A DNA stretch of 64,000 nt from Leifsonia sp. Root1293. Lineage in GTDB: Bacteria > Actinomycetota > Actinomycetes > Actinomycetales > Microbacteriaceae. Location: the NCBI RefSeq assembly GCF_001425325.1, contig NZ_LMEH01000001.1, forward strand, positions 1,578,688 to 1,642,687, written 5' to 3'. Below, piece after piece: positions 50,893 through 59,805 of the stretch (positions within the stretch are counted from its first letter, which is position 1; the number at the start of each line of letters is the position of its first letter). The translations under genes and the position numbers were made by a program. The notes under the pieces were generated by a model. That model saw nothing but the letters and a program-made list of their open reading frames with translations, made no database searches and was not told where the DNA came from.

Positions 50893-52617
50893 CTACTCCG
50901 TGCGGCCGGCGATGAGCGACTCGCGCACCTTCTTGCGCAGCACCTTGCCGATGAGCGAGGTGGGCAGGGCATCGAGCTGGACGACCTTCTTCGGCACCTT
51001 GTAGGCGGTCAGACGCGTACGGCAGTAGTCGCGCAGCGCACCCCCGTCGAAGCTGGTGCCGCCGCGCATGACCACAGCCGCCGTCACGTCCTCCCCGCCG
51101 GAGGAGCGCGGCAGTCCGACCACCGCAGCCGCCACCACATCGGGGTGGCTCAGGAGGACCTCCTCGACCTCCGACGGGCTCACGTTGAAGCCGCCGGTGA
51201 TGATGATCTCCTTCACCCTGTCGATCACGGTCACGAAGCCGTCAGCGGAGACGGTCACGATGTCTCCGGTTCGCATCCATCCGCCCTCGAGCAGCGCCGT
51301 CCTGGTGTCCTCCGGTCGTCGCCAGTAACCCTGGAAGACCTGCGGCCCGCGCAGGAGCAGCTCGCCGGCCTCCCCGGCCGCGCGGTCCTCGTCGGGAGCA
51401 TCCGGATCCACGACGCGGATGTCGGTGCTCGGGAAGGGCACGCCGACGGTGCCGGGTCGACGCGAAGGACCGATCGGGTTGCCGACGGCCACGGGCGACG
51501 TCTCGGTCATCCCGTAGCCCTCGACGAGGAGTCCTCCTGTCGCCTCCTCCCACCGCGTCACCGTGGAGACGGGGAGGCTCATCGCCCCTGAGATGGCGAA
51601 TCGGATGCTGGACAGGTCGACGCCCTTGCGACTCGTCGCCCGCGAGAGGGCGTCGTAGATCGGCGGCACCGCCGGAAGGAAGGTCGGCGGCGACTTCTTC
51701 ATCGCACCGAGCACCAGATCGAGGTCGAACTTCGGGAACAGCACCAGCTTGGCGCCGATGCTCATCGCGAAGGTCAGGCAGAGCGTCATGCCGTAGGCGT
51801 GGAAGAGCGGCAGCACGCCGTAGAACGTCTCGTCGCCCTCGGCGAGTCCGGGAACCCAGGCCCGGCCCTGTGCAGCATTGGCACGCAGGTTGCGATGCGA
51901 CAGGATGGCGCCCTTCGGGTTTCCGGTGGTGCCGCTGGTGTACTGCAGGAGGGCCGTGTCGTCGATGGACGGACCGACGACGCGCTTCGACAGCCGGTGT
52001 CCTCCGACCAGGCGATCCCAGGTGAACACCCTGCGGGCCTTCGGAGTGCTGGTCATCGCCGCCCGCGATTCGCGCGCCTTGCGGATCGGCAGGGAGAGAG
52101 CGAGCCGCTTGGCGAAGGGGAGCGCATCCGTCATGTCGACCGACACGATGTGAGCGAGCTTCACGTCGCTCGGCATGTCGGCCACGAGGTCGTAGACCTT
52201 GTCCCAGACGATCGCGACGCTCGCCCCGTGATCCTCGAACTGGTGCCTCAGCTCGCGTGCCGTGTAGAGCGGGTTGTGCTCGATGACGATGGCACCGAGG
52301 CGAAGCGCCGCATAGAACGCCACCACGTGCTGCGGGCAGTTCGGCAGCACGAGCGCGACTCTGTCACCCGGGCCGACGCCGAGCCTGCGCAACCCTTCCG
52401 CGGCACGGGAGACCTGCTCCCCCAGCTCGCGGTAGGTGGTCTGGGCACCGAAGAACTCCAGGGCGACCTTGGGCCCGAACCGCGAGACGGAGGCGTCGAG
52501 CATGTCGACCAGGGTCTCGGTCGGCTCGTCGATGTCGGCCGGCACGCCATCGGCGTAGGAGGCCAGCCACGGCCGGTCACGGAAGAGCAGGGACGGATCG
52601 TTCTGGTCCTGGAGCAC
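50893..52617 (-). CDS. Long-chain fatty-acid--CoA ligase (FadD-like)
   Basis: 574 residues. AMP-binding motifs: LQYTSGTTGNPKGAILSHRN (about 220), YGMTETSP (A5), GWMRTGDIVTVSADGFVTVI-DRVKEIIITGGFNVSP (A7-A8) and the terminal Lys in PTSLIGKVLRKKVRE. It activates fatty acids to acyl-AMP then acyl-CoA; many actinobacterial paralogues act in beta-oxidation or lipid synthesis. Monocistronic, between the lipid kinase gene and the second polysaccharide locus. Confidence 0.93.
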   Translation of the reverse strand: MLQDQNDPSLLFRDRPWLASYADGVPADIDEPTETLVDMLDASVSRFGPKVALEFFGAQTTYRELGEQVSRAAEGLRRLGVGPGDRVALVLPNCPQHVVAFYAALRLGAIVIEHNPLYTARELRHQFEDHGASVAIVWDKVYDLVADMPSDVKLAHIVSVDMTDALPFAKRLALSLPIRKARESRAAMTSTPKARRVFTWDRLVGGHRLSKRVVGPSIDDTALLQYTSGTTGNPKGAILSHRNLRANAAQGRAWVPGLAEGDETFYGVLPLFHAYGMTLCLTFAMSIGAKLVLFPKFDLDLVLGAMKKSPPTFLPAVPPIYDALSRATSRKGVDLSSIRFAISGAMSLPVSTVTRWEEATGGLLVEGYGMTETSPVAVGNPIGPSRRPGTVGVPFPSTDIRVVDPDAPDEDRAAGEAGELLLRGPQVFQGYWRRPEDTRTALLEGGWMRTGDIVTVSADGFVTVIDRVKEIIITGGFNVSPSEVEEVLLSHPDVVAAAVVGLPRSSGGEDVTAAVVMRGGTSFDGGALRDYCRTRLTAYKVPKKVVQLDALPTSLIGKVLRKKVRESLIAGRTE

Positions 52618-52662
52618 ACCTCAACCCTAGGTCGCCGGGTATGCCGTGCGGGTGATGGGCCT

Positions 52663-53703
52663 TCAGTCGTAGTCCTCGATCCGCCACTCGTCGTGCCAGT
52701 CGATGATCACGTCGTCGCCGTCGAAGCGGAGGGGCAACCAGACATAGTCGGCGATCGAGGTGTCGGGGTCGGGAAGCGGAACAGCGCCCCACTCGCTGTG
52801 GTCGTGGTCCGGGCTGAACACCCGCTCGAACAGCGCCGGGATGTCGGGGAGATCGGCGGGCGGGTCCACGACCCAGCGATCGCCCAGCGCGATGTAGAGG
52901 TCGCGCTTCTCCGGGTGCTTGAAGATGGACGACAGCTGCGAGCGGTACGAGGTGTGGGAGTCGTCAGCTGGATGCGGGTCCCCGATGACGGTCCAGGGGC
53001 CGTGATGGCTGTCCGCGACCGCTGACTCCGACTGGTTGGGGAAGTAGCCCGTTGTTCCCGACGTGATCAGGTAGTGCCTGCGGTTGCGTCTGAAGTACGC
53101 GGGAGCTTCACGCACGAACGGGGGCTGCGGATGCGGGAAGTGCGTCGAGTAGTACCCGGTGACATCGGTGTAGTCGTCAGTCAGGTCGGCGCAGATCATC
53201 TCGCTGTGCACGCGCTCGAAGTAGTAGTAGGCCTTCCCGTCGGACGGGTCGACGACGAGATCGAAATCTCCCGCGTTCATGCCGAGCGGCCGCAGTCCAC
53301 TCCGAACGAGCTCGTAGGGTCCGAGGATGTCGTCCGCGGTGAAGACGCTCGACATCTGCTCGCCGTTGCGCTGCATCACCTTCACCCAGCACACGTACTT
53401 GCCGGTGCGGGTGTTGTGGATGATGTGCGGGCGGTCGGCGAACTGAGCCGGGTGCATCGGATACTGCGGATCATCGACGACGGGCGGGATGATCAGGCCG
53501 CGATCCTCCCAGTTGTAGAGATCAGTCGAGGCGTAGCACCGCACTCCCCAGTGCCAGATGCCGTTGCCGGGAGCCGTCCTCTCCTTGTTCTCGCCGTACC
53601 AGTAGAAGACGCCATCGACGAAGAGGATCGATCCTCCATGCGCCTGGATGCGCTCCCCCGCGGTGTCGAACCACGGCTGGCCGGGTCGAATGGACTGCTG
53701 CAT
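52663..53703 (-). CDS. GH43-like glycoside hydrolase
   Basis: 346 residues from ATG 53703 (AGGGAAC upstream). It has a five-bladed beta-propeller pattern: IQAHGGSILFVDGVFYWYGE, ADRPHIIHNTRTGKYVCWVK, NAGDFDLVVDPSDGKAYYYF and APAYFRRNRRHYLITSGTTG are the repeated blades that hold the three carboxylates in GH43-type enzymes (galactan/xylan/arabinan-active). No signal peptide, so cytosolic. It is the last gene of the GH78 operon. Sub-family and bond cleaved cannot be given from sequence alone. Confidence 0.85.
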   Translation of the reverse strand: MQQSIRPGQPWFDTAGERIQAHGGSILFVDGVFYWYGENKERTAPGNGIWHWGVRCYASTDLYNWEDRGLIIPPVVDDPQYPMHPAQFADRPHIIHNTRTGKYVCWVKVMQRNGEQMSSVFTADDILGPYELVRSGLRPLGMNAGDFDLVVDPSDGKAYYYFERVHSEMICADLTDDYTDVTGYYSTHFPHPQPPFVREAPAYFRRNRRHYLITSGTTGYFPNQSESAVADSHHGPWTVIGDPHPADDSHTSYRSQLSSIFKHPEKRDLYIALGDRWVVDPPADLPDIPALFERVFSPDHDHSEWGAVPLPDPDTSIADYVWLPLRFDGDDVIIDWHDEWRIEDYD

Positions 53704-53777
53704 GGTTGTTCCCTGTCTGGTGCTCGTGCTGGTCGTGGTCGGTGAATCGTGGGGCTGGTGCGTGTGCTGCGTGATGC

Positions 53778-56420
53778 CTACCACCGACGGAAGGGCGGCT
53801 TGGGGGCATCCTGCGACGCCGGACGGAACGTCGAGGTGAACGAGTGCCGACCGGCCCCGACCCTGTGCTCTCCTCCATCACCCGGAAGCACGACGGTGGC
53901 CGTGGTGTCCGCCGGCACCTCGACATCGAGCCTGAACGTCTCCCCGTCGCGTCGCCAGGCCGAGGAGGCGAGCCCGAGTGGCGTGCGGTGGCTCGCTGAG
54001 GCGTGCGTGAGCCCGCCGCCGGGCTGAGGCGCGATGCGCAGCGATGCGAAGCCGGGCTCGGCGGAGTCGAGGCCGGCGACGACACGGTGCAGGAAGTCCG
54101 CGACTGCACCGAGGGCGTAGTGGTTGAACGAGGTCATGTCGCCGGGGTTCACCGTTCCGTCGGGCAGCATGCTGTCCCAGCGCTCCCAGATCGTCGTCGC
54201 CCCCATCGAGACCGGGTAGAGCCACGATGGCAGTTCCTCCTGCAGGAGCAGGTGGTAGGCGGCGTCGATGCCTCCGGCGCGCACGAGGGCGTCGCAGATG
54301 ATCGGGGTCCCGACGAAGCCGGTGCTGATGTGGAAGTCGCCGGCAGCGACGAGGTGCAGCAGCCGTTCCCCGGCGTGCTCGGCCTGGTCCTCTGTCGCGA
54401 AGAGCTCGAACACCAGCGCCACGGCGATCGCCGTGACGGTGTCGCTCACGACCCGCCCGCTCGGCGCCACGTACTCGCGCTGGAAGGCCGCTGTCGCCCG
54501 CTCTGCGACGGCGCTGTAGTGGGCCACATCCATCGTCCTGCCGAGGATGGCCGCAGTCTGGGCGAGAATCCGCGCCGTCCGCACGTGGTAGGCCGTCGCG
54601 ACCAGGTACTTGTCGGTCTGCGAGGCACCCGGGCTGTCCGGGGGTGCGGCCGGGTCGAGCCAGTCGCCCAGCTGGAAGCCCGTGTTCCACAGGCCCGTGT
54701 GGCCGGTGAGGTCGTCGACGAGATCGACCCACGCCCGCATGCTGTCGTACTGGTCGATGAGCACCCGGGTGTCGCCGTCGTGCCGATACATCTCCCACGG
54801 AACGATGACGGCGGCGTCCCCCCAGGCCGCGGTGGGGTGGTTCGGGAAGCCGCACTCGATCCACGGGACGAAGTTGGGCACATGCCCCTGGTCCGCCTGC
54901 TCGTGGGCGACGTCCCGAAGCCAGCCGCTGAGGGTGCCGTGCGCACCGAAGAGGCGCAGGGCCGTCGGCGTGAACACCTGGATGTCGCCGGTCCAGCCGA
55001 GCCGCTCGTCGCGCTGCGGGCAGTCGGTCGGCAGATCGACGAAGTTGTCGCGCATGCTCCACACGACGTTCTCGTGCAGGCGGTCGAGCCCCGGATGCGA
55101 GCTCTCGAACCACCCGGTGCGCTCCATGTCGGTGTGCACGACCAACGCCTCCACGTCGACGGTGTCGATGCCGCCCGGCCAGTTCTCGAGCTCCGCGTAG
55201 CGGAAGCCGTGCAGGGTGAAGCGAGGGGTCCACTCCTCCAGGCCGGCGCCGGCGAAGGTGTAGCTGTCGACCGAGATGGCGGAGCGCAGGGGCCGCACGC
55301 CGAGCGAGCCGTTCTCGATCACCTCGGCGTGGTGCAGGGTCACGGTGTGGCCGGCGTCTGCCGACGCCCGGATGCGCAGCTTCCCGGCGATGTTCTGGCC
55401 GAAGTCGAGACGGATGCGAGAGCCGGCGACCGCCTCGATGCTGATCGGCCGCAGCACCTCGGTCACCCGGATGGGCGGGCCGGTCGGCGCCTCGATCGCG
55501 GCACCGAAATCGGCGAGGGCGAGCACGACAGGTGGGTGCCATTTCCGGGCATCGAAACCGGCGTCGCTCCAGCCGGACGGGAGCAGCCTGGCGTCGTAGG
55601 ACTCGCCCTCGTAGAGGCCAGCGCTGGTGATGGGGGCATCGCTCCACCGCCACGCGTGGGTGAGGGGGACGTCGAGACGGGATCCGTCCGTCAGCGTGAT
55701 CTCGAGCTGCAGCAGCACGGACACGTCGCTTCCGTACACGTCCCAGAGACCGCCCTCGAAGCCGATGCGACCCCGGTACCAGCCATCGGCCAGCCAGACC
55801 CCGATGGCGTTCCTGCCTCCGCGGATGGCGCTGGTCACGTCGAAGGTCTGCGACCGGAGCCTGTGGCTGTAGCTGGTCCACCCGGGTGAGAGCAGCTCGT
55901 CCGAGACCGGCGCCCCGTTGAGCTCCAGCTCATAGACGCCGTGGGCCGTCGAGTAGATGCGGGCCCGGCGGACGCGGGCAGGGTCCACGCCGTCCCACTC
56001 CGCGCGCAACAGGTATCCGCCGCGGAGTTCGCCCTGCGGTTCGGCCGGAGACGGGGAGACGAACGGAACGCTCCAGTCCGTGCGCTCGAGGAGGCCGGCC
56101 TCGATATGGTGGGTCGCGCTCCAGGCCGAGTCGACCCCGTCGCCCACTGCTCGGAGCCGGAGCGTCACGGCCTCGCGCGAGGTGAGCGGAGCGAACGGCC
56201 AGTCGATGAGGCGACGACCTCCTCCGTGCTCGAGATGCAGTTCGACGGTGCCGTCCTCGCGCGTGAGTTCGAAAGCGACCGAGCCGACAGGGCTCAGCGA
56301 GTCCGTGGACCAGGAGATGCGTGGACGACTCTCGCCGATGCCGATGGCCGAGCCGCCGCGGCGGTTCTCGAGCCAGACGTCGTCGATGGTGGTGATGCGG
56401 GGGTGATCGGTGATCGTCAT
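53778..56420 (-). CDS. GH78 alpha-L-rhamnosidase
   Basis: 880 residues. N-terminal beta-sandwich domains (ENRRGGSAIGIGESRPRISW, LRAEWDGVDPARVRRARIYS, and LSPGWTSYSHRLRSQTFDVT with WLADGWYRGRIGFEG) precede the (alpha/alpha)6 catalytic barrel with TDCPQRDERLGWTGD (about 463-478), the conserved catalytic region, and WDSMLPDGTVNPGDMTSFNH later. It releases L-rhamnose from rhamnogalacturonan or glycosides. No signal peptide. Starts 5 bases after the permease stop; GH43-like gene follows. Confidence 0.93.
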   Translation of the reverse strand: MTITDHPRITTIDDVWLENRRGGSAIGIGESRPRISWSTDSLSPVGSVAFELTREDGTVELHLEHGGGRRLIDWPFAPLTSREAVTLRLRAVGDGVDSAWSATHHIEAGLLERTDWSVPFVSPSPAEPQGELRGGYLLRAEWDGVDPARVRRARIYSTAHGVYELELNGAPVSDELLSPGWTSYSHRLRSQTFDVTSAIRGGRNAIGVWLADGWYRGRIGFEGGLWDVYGSDVSVLLQLEITLTDGSRLDVPLTHAWRWSDAPITSAGLYEGESYDARLLPSGWSDAGFDARKWHPPVVLALADFGAAIEAPTGPPIRVTEVLRPISIEAVAGSRIRLDFGQNIAGKLRIRASADAGHTVTLHHAEVIENGSLGVRPLRSAISVDSYTFAGAGLEEWTPRFTLHGFRYAELENWPGGIDTVDVEALVVHTDMERTGWFESSHPGLDRLHENVVWSMRDNFVDLPTDCPQRDERLGWTGDIQVFTPTALRLFGAHGTLSGWLRDVAHEQADQGHVPNFVPWIECGFPNHPTAAWGDAAVIVPWEMYRHDGDTRVLIDQYDSMRAWVDLVDDLTGHTGLWNTGFQLGDWLDPAAPPDSPGASQTDKYLVATAYHVRTARILAQTAAILGRTMDVAHYSAVAERATAAFQREYVAPSGRVVSDTVTAIAVALVFELFATEDQAEHAGERLLHLVAAGDFHISTGFVGTPIICDALVRAGGIDAAYHLLLQEELPSWLYPVSMGATTIWERWDSMLPDGTVNPGDMTSFNHYALGAVADFLHRVVAGLDSAEPGFASLRIAPQPGGGLTHASASHRTPLGLASSAWRRDGETFRLDVEVPADTTATVVLPGDGGEHRVGAGRHSFTSTFRPASQDAPKPPFRRW

Positions 56421-56425
56421 CCGTC

Positions 56426-57337
56426 TTATCCCTTGACCGATCCGGCCGTGAGGCCCTTCATGACTTGTTGATTGAGGAACAGGTAGATGAGCAGGGTGCC
56501 GAACACGCTGACGGCGATCGCCGCGAACGTGGGACCGTACTGCACCGCGCCGTACTGGCCGGTGAAGTTCAGCAGCCCGACCTGGATCGTGCGGAGTGCG
56601 TCGCTGTTGGTGAAGGTCAGCGCGATCAGGAGGTCGTTCCAGAAGAAGAAGAACTGCACGAGCCCGACGGTGAAGACGGCGTTCTTGACCAGTGGCAGCC
56701 CGACCGCCCAGAAGGACCGGATGATGCTCGCTCCGTCGAGCGTGGATGCCTCGAAGATCTCGCGCGGCACCGACCGGAAGAAGGTCGCCATCATGAACAC
56801 GGTCAGCGGGAGGCCGGTGGCGATGTAGGTGAGGATCATCGGCCAGTAGGTGCCGGTCAGACCCGTGCGGAAGTAGATGGTGAAGAGCGGCAGCAGGATC
56901 ATCTGCGTCGGCACCATGATGCCGGCGAGGAACAGGAGCAGGACGGTCCCGCGACCTTTCCACACCATCACCTCGAGGGCGAACCCGGCTGCCACGCCCA
57001 CGATGAGCACGACGGCGAGCGATGGGAACACCACGATGACGCTGTTCAGGATGTACTTCCCGAAGCCGTTCTCGAACACCGAGACGTAGTTGTCGAGCGA
57101 CCAGTTCTGCGGAAGCGCCCAGAACGGCTCGTTGAGGAACTCGTTCTGCGTCTTGAACGACCCGAGGAACATCCAGACCATCGGATAGATCATGATGAAG
57201 AGCAGGATCCCGAGCAGGATGCGCACGGGGAGCCTGGCGAGGAATCGACGCGGCGATGCCGGCCGGTTGCGGGGAACAGCCGTCCTGGAGATGCCCTGCG
57301 GGTTGACGCTGGCGAGGGCCGTGGTCGGAGTGGACAT
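56426..57337 (-). CDS. Sugar ABC transporter permease (MalG-like, CUT1)
   Basis: 303 residues, six helices; EAA loop SVPREIFEASTLDGASIIRS-FWAVGLPLVKNAV; C-terminal QQVMKGLTAGSVKG. Partner of the MalF-like permease upstream, from which it is separated by 5 bases. Confidence 0.93.
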   Translation of the reverse strand: MSTPTTALASVNPQGISRTAVPRNRPASPRRFLARLPVRILLGILLFIMIYPMVWMFLGSFKTQNEFLNEPFWALPQNWSLDNYVSVFENGFGKYILNSVIVVFPSLAVVLIVGVAAGFALEVMVWKGRGTVLLLFLAGIMVPTQMILLPLFTIYFRTGLTGTYWPMILTYIATGLPLTVFMMATFFRSVPREIFEASTLDGASIIRSFWAVGLPLVKNAVFTVGLVQFFFFWNDLLIALTFTNSDALRTIQVGLLNFTGQYGAVQYGPTFAAIAVSVFGTLLIYLFLNQQVMKGLTAGSVKG

Positions 57338-57342
57338 CGGTG

Positions 57343-58227
57343 TCAGTCCTTCGTGAGGTCGCGGCGCGTTGACCGGAAGATGAAGACGGTGAACAGCAGG
57401 CAGAGGATCGTCAGCATGAGCGCGATGGTGCTGCCGTAGCCGTACTGGCCGTAGGTGAACGAGGTCTGGAACATGTAGAGCGTCAGGGGCGTCGTGGCGT
57501 TGCCCGGACCGCCGTTCGTGAGCGCGACGACACTGTCGAAGACCTTGAGGGTCCCGTTGATGCTGAAGATCACCGAGGAGAGCAGCACGGGCAGCGAGAG
57601 CGGCAGCACGATGGTGCGGACCAGCTTCCAGCCGCCCGCGCCGTCGAGACGGGCCGATTCGAGCATCTCCTCCGGGATGTCGAGCACGCCGGCGTAGAGC
57701 AGCACCCCGTAGAAGCCCATGGACTGCCAGAGACCCATCAGGATCAGCACCCAGAACGAGGCATCAGGGGTGCCGAACCAGTCGACGGACGGGATCCCGA
57801 AGAGGTTGAGGAGCGAGTTGACCGGGCCGACCGTCGGGGCCGATTCGAACAGCCTCGTGAAGAGCAGTGCGATGGCGACTGTCGGCAGGACGATCGGGAA
57901 GAAGATGATCGTGCGCACGGTCGATGAGGCCCGCTTCAGGTAGAAGACGTAGAGCAGCGACAGACCGTAGCCCGCCGCCACCTGCAGCACCGTCATGATG
58001 AAGGCGAACCGGATGGTGAACCAGAGCGCGCTCCAGGCGGCTGGATCGTTGAAGAACTTGACGAAGTTCCCGAATCCGTTGAAGGTGAACCCGATGATCG
58101 GGTTGCCATCCATCACGGTGTAGCCGAGCGACCAGATGATCGGCACCAACATGATGATGGAGTAGACCAGCAGCGCCGGCCCCAGGAGGATCAGGACGGC
58201 GCGCTTGTCGCCGAGGACTCTTTCCAT
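57343..58227 (-). CDS. Sugar ABC transporter permease (MalF-like, CUT1)
   Basis: 294 residues, six helices; EAA loop DIPEEMLESARLDGAGGWKL-VRTIVLPLSLPVL. First gene after the binding protein and its intercistronic hairpin. Like the first locus, no ATP-binding subunit is encoded here, so the importer probably uses a shared MsmK-type ATPase. Confidence 0.93.
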   Translation of the reverse strand: MERVLGDKRAVLILLGPALLVYSIIMLVPIIWSLGYTVMDGNPIIGFTFNGFGNFVKFFNDPAAWSALWFTIRFAFIMTVLQVAAGYGLSLLYVFYLKRASSTVRTIIFFPIVLPTVAIALLFTRLFESAPTVGPVNSLLNLFGIPSVDWFGTPDASFWVLILMGLWQSMGFYGVLLYAGVLDIPEEMLESARLDGAGGWKLVRTIVLPLSLPVLLSSVIFSINGTLKVFDSVVALTNGGPGNATTPLTLYMFQTSFTYGQYGYGSTIALMLTILCLLFTVFIFRSTRRDLTKD

Positions 58228-58272
58228 GGTTCTGTTTCAATCTGTCGGCCGCGCGAAGCAGCGAAATGAGAA

Positions 58273-58304
58273 CGGGGGCGCGCCACCTGCGCGTCGCGCC
58301 CCCG
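58273..58304 (-). terminator. Intercistronic GC hairpin after binding-protein gene
   Basis: Perfect 10-bp arms (58273-58282 / 58295-58304), 12-base loop, 20 bases after the binding-protein stop. Same placement as the hairpin in the GH127 locus. Confidence 0.72.
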
Positions 58305-58324
58305 CATCCGCGTGACGGAAGGGC

Positions 58325-59641
58325 TCAGCCCTCGTCGTTCGCGGCCTGCACCAGCTTCATGAAGTCGGCACCGCTGACGGCACCGCTCGCGAGTCCGCCG
58401 CCGTTGGTCTGGCTCACACTCGTGGCCTTCGGGTTGAACAGCGCCTCGAACCACAGGATGCTCGACGGGGCGTCCTTGATGGTCTGCTGCACGATCTGGG
58501 TCGTCTCGGGCAGGTCTGTCGGCGGGTTGTCGAGAGTGAAGCCCGACACGACGCCGCTGTCGGTCATGACGGTGTCGCCGTAGTTGGAGACGATGCACTT
58601 GAGCCATGCTGCCTGGCTGTCGCCGAAGCCCTTCTTCGCGAACATGACGGGAACGCCGACGTTGGCCGGGACCTGATCGATCGAGCCCTTTCCGCCGTCG
58701 ACGGCCGGGAACGGGGCGAAGCCGATGTTGTCGGCCCCGATCTGGTTCTGCGTCGCGTCGTTGAAGTTCGCCAGCGCCCAGCTTCCCATGTAGAAGAAGG
58801 CGGAGCCGCCCGTGAGGAACTGGTTCATGGCGGCGTTGTAGTCGATGGATCCGACGGCGTCGCCGAAGTAGCCGGCCTCGCCCAGGGCGGCGACGGCGTC
58901 GGCGGCCTTGACGTATTCGTCGTCGGTCAGCTTGGCCTTGCCGTCTGCGACGTCCTTGAGCGCGTCGGGACCGAGGTCGCGCGCGATGTAGTTGCCGACG
59001 AGGCGGGTGATCGGCCAGCCGTCTTTACCGTCGGCGGAGAACGGCTGGACTCCAGCGGCCTTCAGCGTCTTCGCGGCATCCACCAGGTCGTCCCAGGTCG
59101 CCGGCGCCTCGATGCCGTTGTCGGCGAGGATCTGCTTGTTGTACCAGAAGCCCTCGATGTTGAACTCGGTGGGCAGCGAGTACAGGTCATCCTCTCCGTA
59201 GAGAGCCTTGATCGTCGATTCAGCGGCCGGGAGGATCTTGTCGGAGACGCCCAGCGTGTCGAGCTCCTTCGACAGATCGACGACCTGTCCGGCGTCGATG
59301 AACTGCTTCATCAGTGATGGCGTTCCTGCCGCCATCGACATGTTCGAGAGGGCGTCCTGCCCGGCCAGCAGCTGGAGCTTCTGGTCGAACTGGGCGCCGG
59401 CCGACTTGTCGGGGGTGAGCGGGGCGGCCTTCTCCTCTGCCGCGCACTGATCCTTCGACAGCGTGGTGAGGGTGTCGATGATGGTGGTGTTCTCGGTCTG
59501 GCCGAGGTAGGTGAATGTGCCACTGTCGGCACTTCCTCCCCCGCTGGCCGGTCCGCACGCGGTGAGCAGCAGCGCTCCCGCTCCAACGACGGCCACGAGG
59601 GGCGCGAGACGCCGCATTCGTGATTTCGGTGCTGTGGTCAC
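58325..59641 (-). CDS. Sugar-binding lipoprotein of ABC transporter
   Basis: 438 residues. RMRRLAPLVAVVGAGALLLTA leads to a lipobox LLTAC (Cys about residue 29), followed by a family-1 solute-binding fold (VDLSKELDTLGVSDKILPAA, YSLPTEFNIEGFWYNKQILA, TGGSAFFYMGSWALANFNDA). It starts at GTG 59641 with AAGGAGG spaced 4-5 bases, an excellent ribosome site. The substrate is inferred from neighbours: rhamnose-containing oligosaccharides. Divergent from the LacI gene. Confidence 0.93.
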   Translation of the reverse strand: MTTAPKSRMRRLAPLVAVVGAGALLLTACGPASGGGSADSGTFTYLGQTENTTIIDTLTTLSKDQCAAEEKAAPLTPDKSAGAQFDQKLQLLAGQDALSNMSMAAGTPSLMKQFIDAGQVVDLSKELDTLGVSDKILPAAESTIKALYGEDDLYSLPTEFNIEGFWYNKQILADNGIEAPATWDDLVDAAKTLKAAGVQPFSADGKDGWPITRLVGNYIARDLGPDALKDVADGKAKLTDDEYVKAADAVAALGEAGYFGDAVGSIDYNAAMNQFLTGGSAFFYMGSWALANFNDATQNQIGADNIGFAPFPAVDGGKGSIDQVPANVGVPVMFAKKGFGDSQAAWLKCIVSNYGDTVMTDSGVVSGFTLDNPPTDLPETTQIVQQTIKDAPSSILWFEALFNPKATSVSQTNGGGLASGAVSGADFMKLVQAANDEG

Positions 59642-59673
59642 AATTCCTCCTTGAAGTGCGAAGCCTCACAAAT

Positions 59674-59685
59674 TGAAGCGTTTCA
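59674..59685. promoter_or_regulatory. LacI operator copy 1 (at the transcript start)
   Basis: TGAAGCGTTTCA, an almost perfect palindrome (TGAAGCGCTTCA) located immediately downstream of the minus-strand -10, so a bound repressor would block initiation of the GH78 operon. Confidence 0.75.
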
Positions 59686-59692
59686 TTCGGAA

Positions 59693-59720
59693 AATATACG
59701 CGCTTTCTGGCATCTGTCAA
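59693..59720 (-). promoter_or_regulatory. Strong promoter of the GH78 operon
   Basis: Minus-strand TTGACA (59715-59720), 16-base spacer, TATATT (59693-59698): close to the sigma-70 consensus and clearly the best promoter in the window. Drives the binding-protein gene starting at 59641. Confidence 0.75.
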
Positions 59721-59738
59721 CCCGAATGCGATATGTTT

Positions 59739-59750
59739 TGGAGCGCTTCA
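59739..59750. promoter_or_regulatory. LacI operator copy 2
   Basis: TGGAGCGCTTCA, matching copy 1 at 10 of 12 positions, 54 bases before the LacI gene start; suits autoregulation or looping with copy 1 (65 bases centre to centre, about six helical turns). Confidence 0.72.
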
Positions 59751-59805
59751 TTCTGCAAGCATGAGCGGAACCGCGAAACGAATCGCACAGCAAGGGGAAC
59801 ATCCA

